A stretch of 64,000 nucleotides of DNA from contig JAMXBD010000580.1 of the NCBI GenBank assembly GCA_024138025.1, forward strand, positions 310,001 through 374,000, read 5' to 3'. Both the position numbers and the translations under genes were made by a program. Source of the stretch: Combretum micranthum (taxonomy: Eukaryota > Streptophyta > Magnoliopsida > Myrtales > Combretaceae). A model generated the notes under the pieces. It saw nothing but the letters and a program-made list of their open reading frames with translations. It searched no databases and had not been told where the DNA came from. This document shows positions 11,750 to 23,763 of this stretch, piece after piece. The first letter of the stretch is position 1; each line of letters begins with the position of its first letter.

Positions 11750-12640
11750 AATTTCAAAGTTAGAGCAATAATTTATGAAGTAATTATGTATACAGTGAGC
11801 AATTAGAAAAGGTCTAATCGCAGTTGAGAGTGCATGAAATAATATGACCATTGTTTAGTATCGAACATAACTGGGTGAAACACATGTCTACCTTTATTGA
11901 AATAAAAATTACAAAAATACAAATTATAGAAAAAAATTATCAAATTGTCATATTTATATCACATGTTGAAAAAAAGATATAACAATGGTATAGAGTCAAA
12001 CTTATAAAAATAGTTGTATCACATGTTGAAGAAAATATATAGGTCTAAATGTGTATCGTATGTTGGTCATACGATACATGCCAAATAATTACACGTGTGC
12101 TGTATGTTCAACATGCGATACAAATAAAAAAACTTATATCGCATGTTTAATATGCAATACGACAATGATAATTATGTAATTATTTTTATCCAAGTTGTGT
12201 TTATGTAATATTTTTTTAATGATGATTAAATATGAAATAATTTACTTTATCAAACCATAATTATCCTTTAAATTTGAACGTATTAATAATGGCAGAATTT
12301 CTTTTGTTCTCCCACCACCGGTATTCCTTTATTTCCGGTAAAAGAAACTCCATTGTCATCATTGCAAGAATACTTAAGAATCTTGTTGGACGCATTTAGA
12401 AGTTTTAAATGAAGTTCTGCCGCTAACATTTTCATTATGTTTTGAACCAAACTAATCGACGCTGATCGATCCTGAATATGGTATAACGGTCTTTGCTATA
12501 GGATTGGCTAGTCGAAAGCTGCTCTCAATGGCAAAGTGATAAAAGCTCCAGAGGATTCCAAACTTTATCGTACGTTCTACCGCCATCTGAATTCAGATTG
12601 ATTATTTTACAAGAAACATAACATCTTAAAACACTAACAA
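11750..12640 (+). repeat. Dispersed repeat, copy 1 (pairs with 62478-63110)
   Basis: About 500 bp here match the right end of the window. Shared blocks include AATCGCAGTTGAGAGT (AATCGTAGTTGAAAGT in copy 2), ATCAAACCATAATT, AAATTTGAACGTATTAATAA, TGGCAGAATTTC, CACCGGTATT, AAGAAACTC and AAAGCTGCTCTCAATG. Copy 1 carries about 360 extra bases (roughly 11870-12235) that copy 2 lacks. It has no open frame and unknown function. It could be part of an uncharacterised transposon or a duplicated non-coding segment. Confidence 0.7.
11870..12235. mobile_element. Insertion containing a cluster of imperfect palindromes
   Basis: This block is present in copy 1 of the dispersed repeat and missing from copy 2 at 62600, so it is probably an insertion. 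It contains five versions of a RTATCRCATGTTGAA-like motif at about 11958, 12017, 12054, 12098 and 12137. At least three lie in palindromes: GTATCGTATG with CATACGATAC (about 12053-12077), TGTATGTTCAACATGCGATA (about 12100-12119), and ATCGCATG with TATGCAATAC (about 12138-12160). I could not fix the terminal repeats or a target duplication. Confidence 0.45.
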
Positions 12641-13606
12641 ACATGTTAGGCATTATCTATATTTTATATACATTTTGTGTACTATACTATAATATGTTAT
12701 ATGTGATTTATATATTATGTTCCAGACACACACATATAACATATTTAATTTATGTAACAAATAAATTATAATATATTATATGTTTATAATTTGTAGATTT
12801 TATACATATAAAAATATGTTATATATATAACCCTATATTATATAATTATTACAAACTATAAATATTATATATGAAATATATATTTTAATCCTATAGTTAT
12901 ATAATCTATATATCAATGTATATTTATATATTATGTTATATATGATCTATATATAGCATGTTCATTTCATGTAACGAATGAATTATAACATATATAAACA
13001 TGTATAACATATAAATTATGTATTTATAATACATATATATCTTATATATGTGTGGATAAGTACATACACACACACACTTATACATTATAAATATTTATTA
13101 TATATATGTTATGTCACATATATGTTATATTATATATATATTTAAGCAATTTATGTTAGATGTAATTAATACTTTATATGCACTCTGTAAGTATAAACAA
13201 TCTACCCATTTTATAAATGCAATGTCTATTTTAATACAAACATTTATATGATATGTTATATGCATAATCTTTACACAACAGATAGATTATGTATTTATAA
13301 TCTACAAATTTAATATATTTTTTATATCAATGCATAATATTGTTATAAATATTTTATTTACATATTATATGATATATATGTTGTGTATATATGTAACAAA
13401 TAAATCAACCGTTTATTCATATGTAAATTATGTATATTTTATTTGTTAGATAAGATTTATATTTTATATATTATGTAAATGCTCTATATATAATTTATAA
13501 TATATTATAACTATAGTTTTGCCATTTTATAATTTAGTTAGGTATAATAATATTCTATTGTAATAAAATAAGAATACAAAAAAATAATATATTTTAACGA
13601 TTCACG
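12641..13606. repeat. Low-complexity AT-rich tract
   Basis: Nearly a kilobase is built from variations on TATAT, ATGTTATAT and ATAATTTAT. It has no open frame of note and no recognisable element ends until the LTR boundary at 13607. A CACACACACAC run lies near 13067-13077. Confidence 0.7.
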
Positions 13607-16600
13607 TGTCACGCCCCAAGGGATACTCTAAACATAGCAGTCCGTCGTACACAATACTAAAGCCTAAAAATGACTACCTCAGTCACGCAAAGGCTTCCAT
13701 ATCATGTACAAGGGGTACATCACAACCAAGAGAACGTATCGGAGTAGCACAATTTACATTGATAATGATTAAGTAACAATGTAAGGAGGATACTTAACAT
13801 AAAATGCAAACATGGTAAATTACAATTCTTAGGGGCATATCCCTCTATTGTCTTCAAGTCAAAATAAATACACTTCTTATAAATTTCCAAAACACTAATA
13901 TAGCATACATGACATATAAGGAACCTTAAAAAGTAACTTCATCTTATGTTCCCATTGTCTTCATAAAAGTTTATATCCTTCCATGACTTCCTTAATGTCA
14001 TTATCTTCGATTTAAGCCACGGGTATACCTATTTCAACAAAATCTATGAGGGTATAAGCTTACAACTAGCTTAGTAAGGTATTCATTTTCATTCGCACCA
14101 TGGTTTCAAATAAGTTCATTTAAATTTTCACATATATGCTATGTATACAAAGTTGCAATCACATGATTACATAAATATATATAGTTATACAAAAACTATA
14201 TATAGAACGGATTTACCCCTCGTATTAAAGGTTAGGGAATTGTTGATGAAGATCATCGACCTTCTACTACTAGTCCCCAGGTCTCCACCTAAAGCATTCG
14301 GTTGACTTGGCTCCGAATCTAGAGTCGCATTCCCCAAGTAATTTGGATTCTCTAGGAAGGAACATGACCCGTATCCTAGCACGGTAACAACCAATCCAAC
14401 TCTACACGTAGGAGTAACAGCCTTCCAAAAGAAATGTAACTCGATGGATGCAATGCATGAGCGTTTTATTTTTTTCTTAAGCCAAACCTTATTAAGATTT
14501 ATTAGGGAGAGCGATCAATCAATTTAGCAAACAATAAGCAGGCATACAAATAAGTGAACAAAATACTTAAACAGGCAGTTTGAAGTTGCGATATTCTTAA
14601 TTCTCATTTCACACATAAGCATACTCCTGGATTCCCCATACATATCCATTTGTATCTTTTCTTAATATACTAATACGAGTACTTTACAGCTACTACTTTA
14701 CAACCACAAGCAATGTAGCGAAATTAAGAGGAATAACTCACTCATCCATTTTGCAATCTTCTTAGTCGTAACAATCCTTAGGGAGGGTAATCTCGTATCC
14801 TTCGTCACCTAGACAAAAGAAATACCCAGGATGAGTATTTCGTAGAAATTCTGCTTAAACTTTATAATTCTATTTCATTATGTTCGTCAAAATAGTATAA
14901 AATGAAATCCCAATTTAAAATGGTCATAAATTGCTCATTTAACTCAGAATTTCGCATATAATATATCGTTTTCTACCTATTCGAAAAGGTCTATCCATTT
15001 CTAAGGTTATTGTTGTTATGTAAGGTCGTTTGGGTTCCAAATGTAGGGTATAGATTCAAAACCAATATTTCCAAATTTTACGAAACAATTTTCCAACTCA
15101 ACTTCATTCAAAAATCTTTTTGTAAAAATATAGATATATACATATGATTGATAAATCCTTGAGCATATAGATAAACTCACTTTATATACAAAAATTCTAA
15201 TGGTAGCGTCTCAATAATTTATTTCATAAAACAATTCATTTTGAAGTGTTAAAACTTAACTTGACAAATTTCTTTTCAAGCATTTTGAAAACTTTGTATT
15301 TTCCTAGGTTATTATAAATGAGTATATTCTTATTTTATTTTCCTTATTCCTTTTTCCAAAACAAGTAAATTTTCCTTTAACTTTAATCTTTTATAATTTT
15401 TACTTCTAGTGATAAAAGATCAAAGTTATCAAATGTCTATTAAGTTGTTAATAACCTATTTATAAATTTGCATTTAGAATAGTTTTAGAAAATGTGTCTT
15501 TTCTTCTTATATTTCTTGTTCAAAATATAAGTTCTCGTTTTCTAAAACTTGGTATTTTATTTCCTCTATAAATTTTATTTGACAAAAATCCTCTTCATTG
15601 ATAAAATCCTTTGTTTTTTTCTTATCATATATATATATATATATATTAAAATAAGTTCATTCTTTAGAAACTTGAAAATCGTTATTTTCCTAAGTGGGTT
15701 TATAACTTTATCGGTTGATTTTATCTTAACTTTGAAAACTAGTTTGCTTCTTGGTTTTATTATAGAGTTAAAAAGAGTTTAATATTAAGCTTTTTGTGAA
15801 AACTTTGAATACTAACAAATTATTTTACTAAAACTTAGGTTACCATATTATAAAAAGAAAGTGTTTATTTTTTATATTTCCTTGGTAAAGCTGTCTTTGT
15901 TATTTGAGAAAACTTGTATTATTCTATTTCTATGTTGTTGATAATAACTCCATTATTTAATAACAAGTCACATAATAGAAAATTTTGTTCCAAGTTCCTT
16001 TAATAAAGTAAAATTCTACTTTTAAATTTAGTTGAGACAATATCATTAAGTAGATACATATATTATGAGCATATAAAATAATAACAATATGAGAAAGATA
16101 TTAAAAGTAAATAATAATAAGCAAGATAATAAAAATATCAAGTATTGGAAACTTAGCTCCATCAAGATAACCCGATTAAGTATTAGAAGCCTTAGCTTCA
16201 TCAAGGCATCCCGAGACTAAAAATAGACTAGTCTCAAAAAGAATAAAGAAAATATTGTTTTGACTTGGTATTAACAAGTCTAAGACTAGAAAGACTAGTC
16301 TTAAAATAGCATGAAATAAACAAATTGCAAAATATGAAATTAAATAAATAACAAGTGAATTTATATGCTGTAAAGATTATATATAAATACATAAATATAT
16401 TTAGTTAGATATGAATAAGAAATTAGCATAATAATAACAATAATATCATTAATAATCAACATATGTATGAACATAATAATAACATAATAAAATTTGAATT
16501 TCATGTATAAGAACAAAACATGAACATGTTGTTGTTTTTACTTCTCATATGAGTTTCAAAACAATACTATAGTCATGTTAAGTTACATAACATAGGTAAA

Positions 16601-16826
16601 TAAATAGGAACAGGAGTTTTACCTAAAGTGCTTATAGTGTAGAAAGACGGTAATGAATGTATGGTTATGTGGTTAGTGAGAAATAGTAGTTAGATTGTGT
16701 ATAGAGAGGAATTTTGTGAGTATTTGGTGAAAGAAAGTTTTGATAGAGAGAAATTTTGGAGAGAAGATTTGTTAAGAGATTTTGGTAGTAAAATAAGTTG
16801 TGTGCAATAACAAAGGAGGAATTGGG

Positions 16827-16834
16827 TATTTATA
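16827..16834 (-). promoter_or_regulatory. TATA box of the minus-strand solo LTR
   Basis: TATAAATA on the minus strand, followed by a leader like that of Elements A and B. It probably marks the old RNA start of this LTR. Confidence 0.5.
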
Positions 16835-18019
16835 GAATTTTGGAGTGAAAATTAGATGTAATTAAATTAATTGAAAAAGAAAATAATTGGAGAGTGAAGA
16901 GAGATAAGGGTGGACAACAATGAAGGGGGATGAGAGAGAAAAATGATTAAAAATTAATTTTAGAAGAAAAGTGTAAGAAAAGTTTAGTAATATGTGGTGT
17001 GGAATTTTTATGGGAAAAGAAAAATGTAAGAAATAGGTATATAGGTTGTAAGAATAGGTAGTAAGAAAAAGTAGAGATAGATTAATAGTAATGAATAGTA
17101 GACTAAACAAATAAAAAATTGGTAGTAATAAAAATTCGTGTATAAATGCGATATCTGTAATTATTAATTACCGAAAAATTTTAAAACTGATATTTTTAGA
17201 AACCTTATATTTTTACGAGTCTATTAGTATTAACGGGATATTTTTGCAGCCCAGTGTACCAAAGATCGGTTCTTTGAAAACTGATCTCGTTTGGATCCAA
17301 AGGTGTAAACCCTCAAAATTTTGGAATCGGTTTAGCCTAAAACCCTAAACCAAAAGTCAACCGGAACCCTAAAGGTCAACAAAACCCTAGTTATACGAAA
17401 TAGCTTAAGTCCGGCAATCCCAAATAAGAAACTCGGTGAGAGTAAGTAGGAGTTTAGAATGTAGAAAAGTGCGTAATTATCTAAGGTAGCATAAAAAGAT
17501 CAGATTAGTAAAACCGCAACCCGTTTCGAACCCGATCAGACACAGTTCTTGAAAAACGTGTCCCAGAGCCCGAATATGAAAAATATTCCAAATATACCGT
17601 TAGATTCGTAAAAATATAAGATTTCCAAAAATTTTAGTTTAAAAAATTTTTGATAAGTAAAAATAACAGATATAGCAATTATAAGCGTATTTTCTTACTA
17701 CCGGTACTTTATTAGTCATATCTACTTTATATTACACTATTCATTACTATTCCATACTATTCTTTTCTCTCTACTTTTTCTTACACCTAAACTTACAAAC
17801 ACCATAATCTATAATCTTTACTTTTTACCTTTCTCATAACTTTATTTCACATCTTCCTTACATATTACTTCATTTAATTAATAAAAAGAAAAAATTAAAT
17901 CACTCCCTCTCTCCTCTACATGTATGGCCGACGCAAGACCAACCCCCCCTCCCCCCCTTTCCTCAATTTGTTTCAATTTTTATTTATTTTAATCATACAA
18001 AAATCACCCCATAATTTCC

Positions 18020-18027
18020 TATAAATA
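18020..18027 (+). promoter_or_regulatory. TATA box, Element A 5' LTR
   Basis: TATAAATA, at the same place as in the other LTRs (26715-26722, 32219-32226, 41727-41734). It is followed by pyrimidine-rich leader sequence and likely directs element RNA synthesis. Confidence 0.6.
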
Positions 18028-19484
18028 CCCCCCTCCTCTTTCACTTCTTTCACACAATTACTACCCACAAATTTCTTATTAAAACTCTCTTAAATTCTCC
18101 TCTCAAAACTCTCTCCAACTATCCTTCCAAAACTCTCTCACAATAATTCCAAAACAACTTCTACCTACAACAAAAACCCATAACCACATAACACTACCAA
18201 AATCTCCTTTAGGTTACCATCTTCTATTATTTTCTTTTTTCTCATGTCATGTAACCTTACAAGACCATAGTGTGAGTTTCCAAACACTAAATGTTATGGA
18301 AGCTACATTATGTTCATATATTGTTCTTGGTCATGAAAATCTATTTATGTTTATGTTATTATTTTTATTCATATTATTGTTACTATATCTAAGTATTATT
18401 ATCTATATATATATACACATATTCTTTAGAGCATATAAGCTCACTTGCAATTTATTTATTAATTCAGTTACAATTTATTTATTTATTTATTCCTTGTTAT
18501 TTTAAGACTAGCCTCTAGTCTTAGACTTGTCCTCAACAAGTCAAAAATTTTTTTTTTCTTTCTTTCATTTTATTTGGAACTAGTCTACTTCTTAGTTCCG
18601 AAAGCCTTGAAAAAGCTAAGACTCCAATACTTGACTTTATTAATTATGTTATTTTTGTTTACTATTATTTCTCATAAATCATGTTCATTTAAATGGTTGT
18701 CCAAAAATTTCAATTTCTAAAAATAATTAACAAAAGAAGATTTTATCACTTAGAAATAAGTTTATGTGAAGTGTAAAATATATGGTTTAACAAAAATAAA
18801 TTCATTTCTTTTCAGGTTATAAAAAGAACTCACTATAAATTTAGAAAATACTTTTATCATGAAAAGCTTCTTAAATCCTCTAATATTCCACTTTGTTTTT
18901 CATAAGAAAATAATTGTTGGTACAAAGGTGATTTTTATGAAAAAGATAGCATAATGAAAGGATGATGAATTTTAAAATAAAAATCTTTACAAGCAAATAT
19001 GCAAAGAAAATTGTATAGGAAAAATAAATAGGAAAAGTAGTACTAATATAAAGAAATTAGAAAGTAGAAAATCTATTTTCAAAAAGTTACTTGGGAAAAA
19101 TAATAAAACAAACATAAAGCATTTTTGGAAAACAAAAGAAACAAAATTTCAATAGATTTACAAAATAAATTCTTGTAAACTATATTTTTCTAAAACTTCA
19201 AACCAACATTATTTTACTCAAGAAACATGATTGGACAACAAAACACTTGAGCATGCTTAAGTATAAGCTATGTAGCTATAAAAAGAGAATTTTCAACTAT
19301 ATAGATAACTAAGTATTTATCATGCAAGTTTTGAATGGTTGAACCAAAGTTGTTTTTAAGTTAGAAAATTCGTGGTGAACTTCATCGCCACTATTTCAGG
19401 GCTTAAATGGTTTAGTTTGACAAAAATAGTTTTAGAAATGAACAGATCTTTACGAGTAGGTAGAAATCGATGCTCGATTCCGAG

Positions 19485-19513
19485 TTAAAATGACCAAGTT
19501 ATGGTCATTTTAA
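19485..19513 (+). other. Conserved LTR hairpin (best copy)
   Basis: The arms TTAAAATGACCA and TGGTCATTTTAA are perfect complements, 12 bp each, around a 5-base AGTTA loop. The window-start LTR has the identical perfect hairpin at 153-181. Diverged versions lie at 28214-28242, 33456-33484, 42982-43010 and, inverted, 14915-14942. It lies in the part of the LTR that should be transcribed. No role is known to me. Confidence 0.7.
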
Positions 19514-20773
19514 ATTAGAACTTTTCTTTATACGAACTTTAACATTCTTTTGACACTGTTTTGTCAAAATTCAAGAAAATCATCAACAAAAGCTCATTGT
19601 GGGTATTTTCTTTGGCTAGGTGACTCCGAGGAAGGATACCTATATCCTAAAGATTATTTCGATTAAGAGGAGTGTGTGAACAACTCATCCGCGTAGAGGA
19701 ATAGTCGACATTGCATCGTGAGTTTATTTCCTTAAAATGCTATACTTATTGTGCTTGTAAATTAGTTGCATTAGAATTAGGAAAAGACAAATGGATATGT
19801 ATGTAAAATAATTCTTTGAAAGAATCCTAAGAACATCGAGGCTGAAATTGATTTAAATGTTTGTTTTAGTATAATACTTGATTGTATGAAATTCCTTGAT
19901 CGCCTTAAAATTCATTAATAATCATGTGATGATATTATAAATAAATGGATTCATGCATACCACGAAGTGAGTCACATTGCATATGGGGTATTATCCTTGA
20001 GTGAGGAGGATAGTAGGCTCATGTCGAAAGCAACACTTGGCAGAGTATCCGAAAGCAATTGCTTGGCGGCTTAAGGGAAATGCTTGGCAGAAAATGTGAA
20101 AGCAAGGTCAATTCAAGTAGATTCGGAATGCTTGACGATGAGTGCTCGTGAGCATAAAACTTTTTAACTAAAACTACTTGATTTGAGGTTAAGTATCACC
20201 AAACCCCGAATGGAGGGTGCAAATCCATTCAACATACAGTTCCCGGAAAGCTATATGCCTTGTTTGCCCACGTATATGTTGCATCCCATTTGATTGTTTA
20301 AATAACTTGTTTGAAATCTTATTACAGGAATTTATTTATGGAAATAATTCTCACTAAACCTGTTATCTTATATCCTTATAGATATCTTTTGCAGTTTTCC
20401 TACCTGTGGTTGAGGCCACGAAGACCCTGCATTCAGGTAATTTCTTTTTGGGATGAAGAAATCTTAGATAAAGTTTAGCTTTGGATAAAATGTATAATAT
20501 TCTTGTAATAGACTAGAGATTAAGGAAATGTCCCTGAGTTTGTAAGATTATTATTATAAGTGAATGAATATTATGAGTTCTCTTTTTTAATCATGTTATT
20601 ATATCTTATTAAACTTCATAATACCGGGTATGGTCCTCTAAACTTGTGAGAGCACGCCTTACACTTGGTATCAAAGCTTTTGGGAATGGCTAAGGTTGTC
20701 ATACTTAAGCTTTAATATTGAGTGTGGCAGACTGTTACGTTTAGGGTACCCTTTGGGGCATGACAGTTTAAGT

Positions 20774-20785
20774 TGGTATCAGAGC
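20774..20785 (+). other. Primer-binding site, Element A
   Basis: TGGTATCAGAGC begins 8 bases after the LTR end. It is complementary to the 3' end of plant initiator Met tRNA, the usual minus-strand primer of this lineage. Confidence 0.9.
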
Positions 20786-20923
20786 ATGGTTAAGAACTTA
20801 GGAGTCATAATTATAGAATCGGACTTAAGAAGAATTGAATTAGAATAGAAATAAGAAAGACTTAGATAAAATAGAATGGGTAGAATAAGCTTTCTGATTC
20901 CTCTCTCTTTTGCATAGATCACC

Positions 20924-21931
20924 ATGGAAGAGGCCCGTCTGCAAGCAAAGAACTTCCGAAAAGGACCTTTTGAAAACCTGGAGGATTACCGTTTGAGACT
21001 AAGGGTATTATGCGAGGAGTTTGCCTTAGCAGGACAACCTAAGACTATTAGGGAAATGTTCCTCGTTTGGAAAAGAGGAATGATGCAAACACAGTGGAAA
21101 CAAGTGGTACAAACCATCCACAATTGCGATATAGGAAAAAGGATGACAGAGCTGGAGATGATATACGCTGTGGAACGTATCACTGCCATCGCCTAAGATA
21201 GGCCCATGCTGAAGGAAGCCACATTCGTTCTCATAGAAGATGGAGGCTGCACTTCACCTGACTTCTGAAAATGGACAAAAATCGGACCCGTGTATGTTTA
21301 TGCACATGATAATTTAATGGACCATCTGGAATGGATGAAGGCGGATATCAACGATATCTTCCACAAGCATGGAGTGTATCAGGAGGTGCTACGACCCCCA
21401 ACTCAAGTATCCACTGAGCCGCCTGCCTTCACAGGAATTCAACTGAGGAGGAACGAGGCCCTATGTTTGCGAGTGGATGGATCAGTAATAAGAGATAAAC
21501 CGATGTAAGGAGTAAGTAATAGTTCGGAAGATGAACCCGATGAGGACCTAGAGGAAAACCAAGAAGAAAGACTGGCACAAGAGGCAAGAGATCAGACTAC
21601 GGTAGGAGTCGAGGAACCCTGGACTAGCGATGAGGCAAGAATCATCCGCTATCTAGAAGGACGACAGGCTCGAGGAGGGCAAGGAACAAACTCAATGATG
21701 GACACAGACAATGCTCCGCCCAACGAGAACGATAGTATGGAGACTGAAGGAGCAATCACTTGGAAGACCATCGACGAGATAGCGCCAGTGATGACAGAGG
21801 AAGAACTGATTGATTACTAAGAAAGAGCAAGGGAGAGAGAACGGAAAAGAAGGAGATATTTTAAAGAAATCATGAGGAGTTTGAACCCAGGATCATCCAG
21901 CAGCAATCCAGGAGATGCGCCCGACGAATGA
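20924..21931 (+). pseudogene. Extra ORF upstream of gag in Element A (broken)
   Basis: One frame runs from ATG at 20924 to TGA at 21929-21931, about 335 codons, broken by four in-frame stops (21194, 21266, 21506, 21818). It is clearly related to the ORF at 34849-35898 of Element B. Shared blocks include YRLRLRVLCEEFAL near residue 24, REMF..WKRG, a VER motif, KIGPVYVYAHD against KLGPLYIYAHD, and an acidic then serine-rich tail. The stop at 21266 stands where Element B has tryptophan (TGG to TGA). It contains no zinc knuckle, DTG protease or polymerase motif, so it is not ordinary gag or pol. The ends match B in position, which supports a real separate protein. Function unknown. Confidence 0.7.
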
Positions 21932-22269
21932 AGGAAGGAAGGGAGGAAGAAGATGGAGCGTAATCCTAAAAGTCCAGCTTGAATTTTTGTAACCATAGAC
22001 TAGATCCACAATCTCGGTCTATCTTTTAGATTTTGGAACAATGTTTGTTATTTTCTATGAAATTTTCTTTTTGTGATTTTACCTTGCTGGATATTTCTGA
22101 TTTCGTGTATGAATTTTTATTTCTATGATTATGCTTTAAATTTGATCTCAGAAATTGTCTTGATTTAAATCTTATTAGCTTCTATGCATATTAAAGTTTC
22201 CGTTACATCCACAAATTTCCGACAAAAATTTAATTAAGTTATCAAAACTTATAAAACCTAACTTAGAAA
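21932..22269 (+). other. Spacer between extra ORF and gag, Element A
   Basis: About 340 bp of T-rich non-coding DNA. Element B has a spacer of similar length and composition (35899-36210). It shares a TTTTTTTCCTAGG/CATAGACTAGATCC-like start and TTTCTATGCAT near its end. It may hold regulatory or splicing signals for gag expression; this is inference. Confidence 0.5.
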
Positions 22270-23650
22270 AGTTTAAAACAACCGAAATAAAGGTAGACAA
22301 AGAGAGGAGCAAAGCGCCTCTAACCAACTGGATGTTAGAGCGAAGCAACCTGCCGCTCAAGGAGCCACTGCCCCTTGTATGGACTTGCACGCCACGCTAG
22401 GACATCTGACCCACGTGTTAGAAGCAATTAGACAAAACATGCCAGTACAAGCACCGGTACCTGAAACTACACCAGTTCAGCACCGTCATCTATACCAACA
22501 TCGCCGCCATAACAAGCATCAACGGAGGCATCTGTGCATAGGAACATGCCCACCCGAAGTGCACCACTACCTCCACCACCACCACCAAGGCCATATAAGA
22601 GTATGTTGCTTGATTTCATCAAAAGCAACTGCTACTTTGAGGGAGCTTATGATAAGCCGGAGGAGGTCGAAGACTGGTTGGCCCAAATCGAGATGTCTTT
22701 TGATGCATATGAGGTTCTACACCACCTGCAAATCAAGTATGGGACATTCATGCATCGTCTAAATGCTAGGATATGGTAGGGTTCAAAGAAAAGAGAGCTC
22801 ATGACTCCAATCACTTGGGAAATGTTTAGACATGAGTTTTTGGAAAATTATTTCCTAGGAAGTTTACGAGTAAGGAACAGTGTAGACTTCTTACAAATTG
22901 CTTAGAATGGAAGAACTATCAAGCAATACGAGACTGAGTTTAGTAGATTGCTACAATATGCCCCGATTCCTGTAAGTATAGCGAGGAGTTAAAAAGACAA
23001 GTCTTTATAAGAGGATTGGATGAAGATCTGAGAATGAGCTTGGAAGAATTTGACATAAGAAGCTATCGAGAATTGGTAGAAAGAGCTCGAATTGTAGAAG
23101 GAGCTAGGAAAAGAAGAGAAAGGAAAGAAGAAGAGGAAACCCTGATCCTTGAGAAGGAGCTTCATGATGGAACCATTTCCATACCACCACAAAAGAGATT
23201 CAAGTTCCCCAAACACTATAGGAACAAAGATGATAGTGGAAAGTTCGGAACAAAAGACGTCAAGTGTTGGAAATGCAATGGAGCACACTACCCTAAGAAA
23301 GTGCCCTCAGTTATTTGGGAAGTGTTTCTTCTGTGGAAATGCAGACCATAAGATGTCGAAATGTCCAAGGAAAGAAAATAATACTTGCCATATCCAAAGG
23401 CAAAATGGGCATTTCGCCAACAACGGCCCGTAAGGGAGGAATATTCTGACAAGATCTTCAGGAGGAGTTGTTCCTATAAGAATTGGGAAAGGAAATGGAA
23501 GTAGAAGTGAAAGCATATCAGGATCCACTGCTTTAGGAATTCAAATCTACAACCTGGAGGGACAATGGATAAGTGAAGAAATAAATGAAGAGGATGGAGA
23601 CTTGGCTGCCTTGGAATGCATTAGAGGCTATAATAGCGACATGGGAACTG
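22270..23650 (+). pseudogene. gag: gag of Element A (broken)
   Basis: Gag forms the particle in which reverse transcription takes place. The capsid-like part reads KSNCYFEGAYDKPEEVEDW then LAQIEMSF (about 22620-22705). It is followed by ITWEMFRHEFLENYFLGSL and IKQYETEFSRLLQYAP, and then by GLDEDLRMSLEEFD near 23013. The nucleocapsid has three knuckle-like repeats: CWKCNGAHYP, a complete CFFCGNADHKMSKC, and a decayed CHIQRQNGHF. Damage includes TAG at 22777 in place of tryptophan, TAG at 22903 in place of glutamine, and frame changes near 22480, 22980 and 23300. The N-terminus is uncertain; an ATG at 22379 lies in a frame that is soon lost. A GT donor-like site at 23651 follows the last conserved segment. 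Confidence 0.8.
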
Positions 23651-23763
23651 GTAAGCCTTCAAACCTCCTTATTGTTGTTGTTCTTTTTTTTCAAGCAACG
23701 TAAAGGTTTAAAGCTTTTTATAGATGAATAGAGACGCAAATAGGAGCAATAATCCCCTATTAG

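Larger units (their letters stand above)
17304..20765 (+). repeat. Element A 5' LTR (3462 bp)
   Basis: Starts TGTAAACCC and ends GGGGCATGACA. It matches 25993-29496 along its length with scattered substitutions and small indels. TATAAATA lies at 18020-18027, about 716 bp in, followed by a C/T-rich leader with CTTCACTTCTTTCACAC-like sequence. A perfect 12-bp-arm hairpin is at 19485-19513, and a GCTTGGCGG-type minisatellite at about 20028-20150. The open reading frames inside it are short and not shared between copies, so they are not genes. Confidence 0.9.

Noticed and set aside
18272..18505. 77-codon hydrophobic frame in the Element A LTR, partly repeated at 26967-27236
   Set aside because: Its length and reading differ between the two LTR copies and it falls in T-rich leader sequence. 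Repetition only reflects LTR duplication.
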